Shown here: positions 58,393-64,000 of the stretch, piece by piece
Layout of the letters: every line of letters starts with the position of its first letter
How positions within the stretch are numbered: position 1 is the stretch's first letter
From: Folioceros fuciformis
Taxonomy: Eukaryota > Anthocerotophyta > Anthocerotopsida > Anthocerotales
Length of the DNA stretch: 64,000 nucleotides
NCBI GenBank assembly: GCA_049999805.1
Contig: JBNGIO010005925.1
Span: 37,673 to 101,672, forward strand
Direction of reading: 5' to 3'
The notes under the pieces: generated by a model
What the model was told of the DNA's origin: nothing
The model's database searches: none
What the model saw: only the letters and a program-made list of their open reading frames with translations
Made by a program: the position numbers and the translations under genes

Positions 58393-61300
58393 GCAGAATT
58401 GGCTCGACGGTGAAGATGATTGGAACAACAACCAATAAACCGAGGAGGAAAAACACGATCTCATTGCCTGCCAAACGGACAAGGTACGCTTTGTCAGTGC
58501 CGGAGTATTCAATCGGCCCTAGTGTGTAGAGCAGAGCTTGCCAGAGGCTCAGCCACAAGACTTCACCTGGAAGAAAGTTGGAGTACCGGCTTTGAGCCCA
58601 AGCAAAACTGCGCAAAGACGAACACGCGACCTGTTAGACTGCAGAAGTCACGAAGACTGTGTGCCCTGGTATACATAGGCGTACGTGGGGAGGTAATGGG
58701 CGTAACGTACATGGCACCACCGGCCCCAGGGCCGACCGCTTTGAAGAGTGACACCACACTGACAGAGAGCCCGTTTGCGCGTCCTCTTTGGCTTGGTTTC
58801 TGCACAGAAATCGCAAATCCAAATCGGTTGAGTAGCAAACGAGGACTGTGGTGCTATTTCCTGAAATCTCTCTGGGGATGCGATGTAGCTAACCACGGCG
58901 TTGTTGATGAGAAGGAATGTTCCACCCATAGCAGCACCCTACGGAAGGGAGTAGAGTATGGTGAAGTCAGACAGACAGAACGTGCAGATGCTCTGATTTG
59001 AACGAGGAGCGTAAGCTCTTGTATGCCCGGAAGATGGGTGCTCACCGAAAGCATGTTTTTGATAACCGATAGTAATAGCACAGCCACCCACAATTGTGCC
59101 CCCGTCATACCTGCAATGGCAGGATAGGCTGCTAGCAGAGGCAAAGATAGGACCTGCATGGAGAACACAAATTAAATGCACATCTCGACGCGGAGATGAA
59201 GGAAGCAAATGCCATGGAGGCAGGTGGGCACGGATCGGCCGCCTACCAAGGATACTCGAGTTGTGGTTATGGCTCCGAGTCGTCTAGCCAGAGGAGGGAA
59301 CAGAAGGGGCTGAAAGACCATCAAAGAAGCACCTGCACCAGAACACCGGGGGAAAGAGAGAGGTTGTTCGTGAAACCAACAATTCTCTCACTCAAAAAGT
59401 CCCTGACCGCTTTCAGGTGTGAAGGTAGTTCACCTGTGGCAGCTAATACGTTGCCAACGTCGGATGTGGCGAAGCCCAGGCCCCCGGAGCCTCTGGGACT
59501 CACAGCCCACAATGAAAAGATCTGAGAAAGGCGAGGAAGGTGAGGTGAGGTGGTTCGCAAACAGGAGCCTGAGAAATGACACTAAGGGAGGCACGATAGT
59601 GAGCACACCTCGTTGTAGGCCATGTCGTGCATGGCCCACAGGCAGTAGATAGCGATGGCAGCTAACAAGGGCCAGTTGGAGGTGATAGATTTACTGGTTT
59701 CTTGTGATAAATCGACTTGAACTTTCTCCTCTGAACCCACACCTTCAACAAGTACTGACTCTTCCTCAACTTTCTCCTCATCAGTATCTTCAACAAGCAT
59801 ACACTCTTCCTCCTTGTGGATGTGAATGGTCTCCTGCAAAACGACGACCTCAGCCTCGAAAGAAGGAATTGAAGCCTGAGCTGTCCAACAAGAGACACTG
59901 CCAAACAGAAGCGTACCGGAAGGTTCAACGTGATGATGGCTCCCACGAAGGCGACGGCCGAAATGGTGAGGGATGGCAGCAGATACGGGAACCTGGTTGA
60001 TCATCCTGGTCATGTCAGCACTCTTCAGCACTTGGAGACATTGAAGTGAAGCCAAGGCAGGAGACCGACGTTACCTGTCAAACAATGAACCAGGCGGAAA
60101 CAAGGCCGGGTACTTGAGAGCTGGCTGCACAAAAGAACACCACACAACACCACAGAGAATTCTCCTCAGTCGATTCCCTCCCACATCGGGAAAAAAATGC
60201 TGTAACACTAACGGAATTATCCCACAAAAAATGGATTCATGTATTGAACCTGTGAGAGATAGCCTCCAACAGCAGGACCAATTATCATTGCCAAGCCCCA
60301 GGCCGTGGTAACCTGAAACCACCACAAAGCATGTATACGCCACAGGATATGAGCGTACAAGCATTGGGTGAAAGCAGCAAAAGTCGGGTAAGGGCACGAG
60401 TCAGTACACACAGTTGAGACGCCCACAGCTTGATGCTCGTCACTACAAATTTCGGAAACATAGGCCTACAAAACATGCAACTCCATGTGCGTGAGCAATG
60501 GGACTTGCGGCGGCCCAAGTGAGTATGGGCCTTGCCACGAGATTCAGAACAGAAAAATTCGATGGCCCAGAACACCTTGATCGGACCCAGGGAGCCATTG
60601 AAGAAGCCCAAAACAAGCCTGTTGATCAACGCCATCCAGAAATTGGTGCTCATGCCGAACACAAGGTTGAAGACCACTCTGAATCAAGAGCACCAGCAGG
60701 TGTCATCAAATGAAGCGGGGTCCACGCCTCCCCAGTCCCAGTGTACTTCACGAATGCACCGCACTGCAATGTGCTTACTCACACGGCGAACAGAGAAATC
60801 ACCATCACCGGCTTCCTACCATACGTGTCGGCGATCATCCCACACTGGATTGATGTGAGGAAGCGCCCAAACATGAACGCCGATCCTGCAGCATGCAGCG
60901 CAGCGTTAAAGTCACCGAAGAAAGCACCCTCTTTCCCGAGCTGCCAGAACTGACGTGTGCCTACCGATTAATCCCGCGTAGAATCCAATGTCCTCATCGC
61001 GCGCCGCAATCCTGAAGTCTCGCACCTGGCCCAAAAATTTGCAGTGTCGAGAGCGTGAGGAAAAGAATGCTTGGCACGGGAAATGCCAGGGGAACTGGAT
61101 AGAAATCAATGGAAATTCAACTGAATTGAATTGAATTGAATTGCAAGCCGCTGCAGCAAGCAGCAGCAAAAGCACAGACTTCACCATGAAGTAGATGAAG
61201 GGGTAGAGCGAGGCGGTGGGCATTGCTGCAGCCAGCACAAGGACAAGCACAAGCACAAACCAGATTGAGTGTCAATTTACGAAATTCAGGAGGTAGGCCA

Positions 61301-61520
61301 ACGGAGATCACAGCGGGGGCATGAGACTAGTCCCATGAGAGCTCATTCTCGTCTTACTGCTGCAGAGGACGACACAGCCGACGAAGAGGAGATTGGCGTA
61401 GGGCGGGGGCGCGCCATCCCGCGCCAGCAACGCTATCTTGCATCCTGGGCATTTGGGGTACGTTTTGGCCCGCCTCTCAGCCGGACTGTGCTTTAGCAGC
61501 GGCTCCTTCAGGTCCGCCAT
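58331..61520 (-). CDS. Major facilitator transporter, zinc-induced-facilitator-like (ZIFL)
   Basis: A many-exon minus-strand gene starts at ATG 61520 and ends at 58331. The N-terminus MADLKEPLLKH.. is followed by KCPGCKIALLARDG, a Cys motif typical of ZIFL proteins. Further landmarks are ASLYPFIYFM, FRIAARDEDIGFYAGLIG, the MFS motif YGRKPVMVISLFAV (60.8 kb), MALINRLVLGFFNGSLGPIK, TTAWGLAMIIGPAVGGYLSQ, an acidic central loop rich in Glu and Val (59.8 kb), SNWPLLAAIAIYCLWAMHDM, and a last span NEIVFFLLGLLVVVPIIFTV before an acidic tail. Twelve spans are expected. ZIFL transporters sit in the tonoplast or plasma membrane and move zinc chelators, potassium or auxin-related substrates with protons. 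The substrate here is unknown. Exon limits were not all fixed. Confidence 0.88.
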
Positions 61521-62077
61521 TGCCTGCCTCTTTCAGCTCAAGCTCCAGCGTCTCAAACGTCTCGAACGTCTCCCACCGTCTCGTGCTCTCACCCTCCACG
61601 ATTCCAGCCTCCTGTATCCCACACGGCCGGCGTTCCAGAAACCGTGCGGACCACGCAACGAAGTAAGCATCATACCAGTTGGCTCTAGGCCAAGGATCTC
61701 TCACTCTCTGACAGCTGCAGTTGACAGAGACGGGTCCCACAGAGCCAGCCACCACCTGACCCGGAAAGTGACACGACAAAACATTGGGTCAAGGCCATGC
61801 AAGGTCGTCAGGGTCTAAGTGAACCTACCACTACCGAATAACAGAGGAAAAAAAAATCATGCCGTGGGCTGAGCAGCTCCTTGCAGCATGTTTTGCTTGC
61901 AGTTGAATACATTAACGTTTTCATGGCTGTGCCCAATCGCCCCCCGGCCGCCTATGCTTCCTAAACTGCTCCCCGTTTATTGTTCTCATCCCAGCTCTCT
62001 GCTACTTACTCCCGTGCGGCAGCTTTCGTCGAAAATTTGCTGCAATACCAAAACCACCTATCCTCACAGCCGGCCAA
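61521..62077. other. Spacer between ZIFL transporter and NAA15
   Basis: Holds the transporter promoter and the NAA15 3' flank. No coding feature supported. Confidence 0.5.
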
Positions 62078-64000
62078 CTACCTGGACAGCACGCCGTTGG
62101 CAGAGTGGTCGAAGACCGAATTTCTCGTCACTTCCCCCACGGGGAACTGCCGATTGGCTTGACCACTTGTGACTTCCGGATTCCGCTGCCCGTTGAAGTA
62201 GACGGAGTAAGGAAAATACTCCGAGCACCGCTGCCTCCACCCTGAACATATGTACGTAGGTTGTGCGCATTTCAGCTATACAAGGAAACAAGGAGATGGG
62301 TGAAAAAGGATGTCAGTAGTGCGAAAAGGCTTACGAGAGCCTGCGTCGACATCGTTGAATGTGTTGCCCAGAATTTTGTGGGTCTCTATAGCATCTTCCA
62401 ACTCCCATTCGCCCACCCCCTCCGCAACTGCTCCACCCCTGCTTTAGCATGACGACAAGAGAGCAGTGAACTGCTGTGCGTCCACTGAGGGAATGGAAGG
62501 ATATGTGGAGATGACAAGCACTACAACATCGCGACACATACCTGGGAGTTGGCTTATTGACCGAAGATTCAATGATCTCCACTGCCTTCTCTTTCGAATC
62601 TGGAGACAAGAGGAGGACAACTTTCGCTGCTGACACCCTATGCCGCAATGATTCTGCATGCCAACAATTTACCATTACTCTAGACAGCACAAAAGAATGA
62701 TAGGCCTGGATGCAGTTGACAAAACTCGATTCCCACGGACCAGAATGAGCCTCGAGAAACGCGTCATTAGCATCCTTCAGGGATTTCCCAGCCAAGCTCC
62801 TGTGACAGGTGCCCCAAGAAAGGTTCTCTAAGAATGAGCGTTGAATGAAGTCCGCCATGGAAACTCCTCTCACAAGCCAAACCGAAGCAAGATGCAGTCC
62901 AAGTTGAATTGCAAAGGCTTAAACGTACGATAAAGTCTCTCTTTCCAATTTCAGCACACTTCGCACAAGGTTTTCCGAATCTGTTTGCGCAGCAGGAAGG
63001 CCATCCACAGCATGAAACAGCCGTATCTGCAAAATGAAACAACTGCATCAGTCACAGCACCATGCATACAACTTCCCGCTGTGATAGCATCAAGGCCGAC
63101 AAAGTGACCCATATTTTCAGTTCCCAGCTTGACGAACAGACCAGCACTTACCAAACACTCATGAACATCTGGGTCCTCCGCATTTATTCTCAACTGTCGC
63201 TTCACCGCCTGCAAGGTCAATTAAAACGGTTTCAATGAGTAACACCGAGGTCAGATGTGATCAAGAACACACAATCCTCGACAGCACCAACATTGCACCT
63301 CAAAGTTTGGGACAATTCACAAGCAATTTTAACGACACCATTCATCAAGAGCTGGGTGTACGTCACACCATACCTTACCTTTATGAACTCCACTGTCTGT
63401 TGGACATAGAAAAATCACCCAGAAAAAATCTAAAAACATATCCCTATGATCCGGTATTCTCAGCCCATATTTGTAATCACTAAAGCTTCAGAAGTAGCTG
63501 ATTATCATGACATCACAGAATATCGGATACCATTTGCATTTAGGCATTCCCAGAACACATCATGGACCAAAAAAGATTCATATCAAAGCGGTAACATCAC
63601 ATTCCCTTCGTTCTTGAGCACTGTGCATAGGCACTCTTGCTTCTAACTGATGGAAAACAGCATCCGATTTTCTTGACAAGAGAAAGGAGGATATGACCAG
63701 CAGTTTTGACTTATGCAGCAGTGATCAATCAAACACGGACGGCACCAAACGACCACTCTCAAGTGCAATAAAATGCAGCTCCATCCACACGATGCATACA
63801 GATGTCCCAAAATGGCTACATACCTGTAAAGCAAGGAGGGTCTTGCCCCTACGAAAGTAAACTTCAAACGCCAGCAAATGTGTCTCAAGTGAAAGGGAAG
63901 AATGATCTTGCAAGAGCTTCAAATATTTCAGACTCTCTTGAAGAGGATGTTCAACCTGCTCACCAAAGTAGTTTCGGGTTGGACTTACAATTGAGCAAAT
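62078..64000 (-). CDS. NAA15: N-terminal acetyltransferase A auxiliary subunit NAA15, C-terminal part
   Basis: The minus strand carries the C-terminal exons of NAA15, the large TPR scaffold that anchors the NatA acetyltransferase to the ribosome. Landmarks, in order, are HPLQESLKYLKLLQDHS, HLLAFEVYFRRGKTLLALQ, AVKRQLRINAEDPDVHECLV, SFLENLSWGTCHRSLAGKSL, KAVEIIESSVNKPTPR, ELEDAIETHKILGNTFNDVD and a final exon 62241-62078 beginning WRQRCSEYFPYSVYFNG and ending at TAG 62080-62078. The block HKIL..DA.SRW..RC.EYFPYS.YF is the family's C-terminal signature. The 5' part lies beyond 64000. Confidence 0.92.

Overview
The window is nuclear DNA from a land plant. It carries split genes with GT-AG introns, nuclear genes for plastid proteins with transit peptides (PetM, LPA2-like, lumenal FKBP16-3-like), two roughly 900-residue PLS-type PPR genes, and plant-type Ty1/copia and Ty3/gypsy debris. 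Most introns that can be placed by reading frame are only 40 to 130 nt and intergenic spaces are short. Together with the PPR genes this fits a compact lycophyte genome such as Selaginella; the species is an inference. Three runs of N (23897-23996, 24313-24712, 58135-58234) are scaffold gaps.

Layout, left to right. 1-544: 3' end of a pectin acetylesterase. 0.9-3.5 kb: two degenerate copia fragments in opposite orientation. 4.4-7.5 kb: tail-to-tail pair of medium-chain reductases (cytosolic-looking, then plastid). 7.8-10.4 kb: plastid membrane protein and ALKBH1 diverging from a 141-bp spacer. 10.5-13.0 kb: LPA2-like photosystem II factor and an unidentified seven-exon organellar-looking gene. 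13.4-17.6 kb: DNA topoisomerase 3-alpha. 18.2 kb: PetM. 19.9-20.8 kb: intact ribosomal protein eL20 (RPL18A). 21.4-31 kb: repeat-rich block with a PPR remnant, a PolA-type 5'-3' exonuclease broken by gaps, gypsy remnants, minisatellites and a truncated RPL18A pseudogene. 31.3-33.3 kb: AMT2-type ammonium transporter. 33.3-38 kb: simple-sequence-rich spacer. 38.0-39.3 kb: FKBP16-3-like. 39.9-45.6 kb: two convergent PPR genes. 46.5-54.2 kb: TruB-type pseudouridine synthase, CYP40 cyclophilin, a possible 56-residue two-exon gene and homoserine dehydrogenase. 54.5-55.7 kb: small membrane protein of unknown function. 55.7-58.3 kb: AT-rich repeats. 58.3-61.5 kb: ZIF-like MFS transporter. 62.1-64.0 kb: C-terminal part of NAA15.

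The genes do not form an operon-like system. Several work in the plastid (PetM, LPA2-like, FKBP16-3-like, the plastid reductase, the 401-residue membrane protein) and others in RNA or protein maturation (PPRs, TruB, CYP40, NAA15, ALKBH1), but their adjacency looks like ordinary plant gene order. I saw no CRISPR array, rRNA or convincing tRNA gene, and no clear new multi-gene system. The best leads for novelty are the unidentified genes at 11.45-13.0 kb, 54.5-55.7 kb, 7.8-9.1 kb and 51.8-52.0 kb, and the duplicated RPL18A block.
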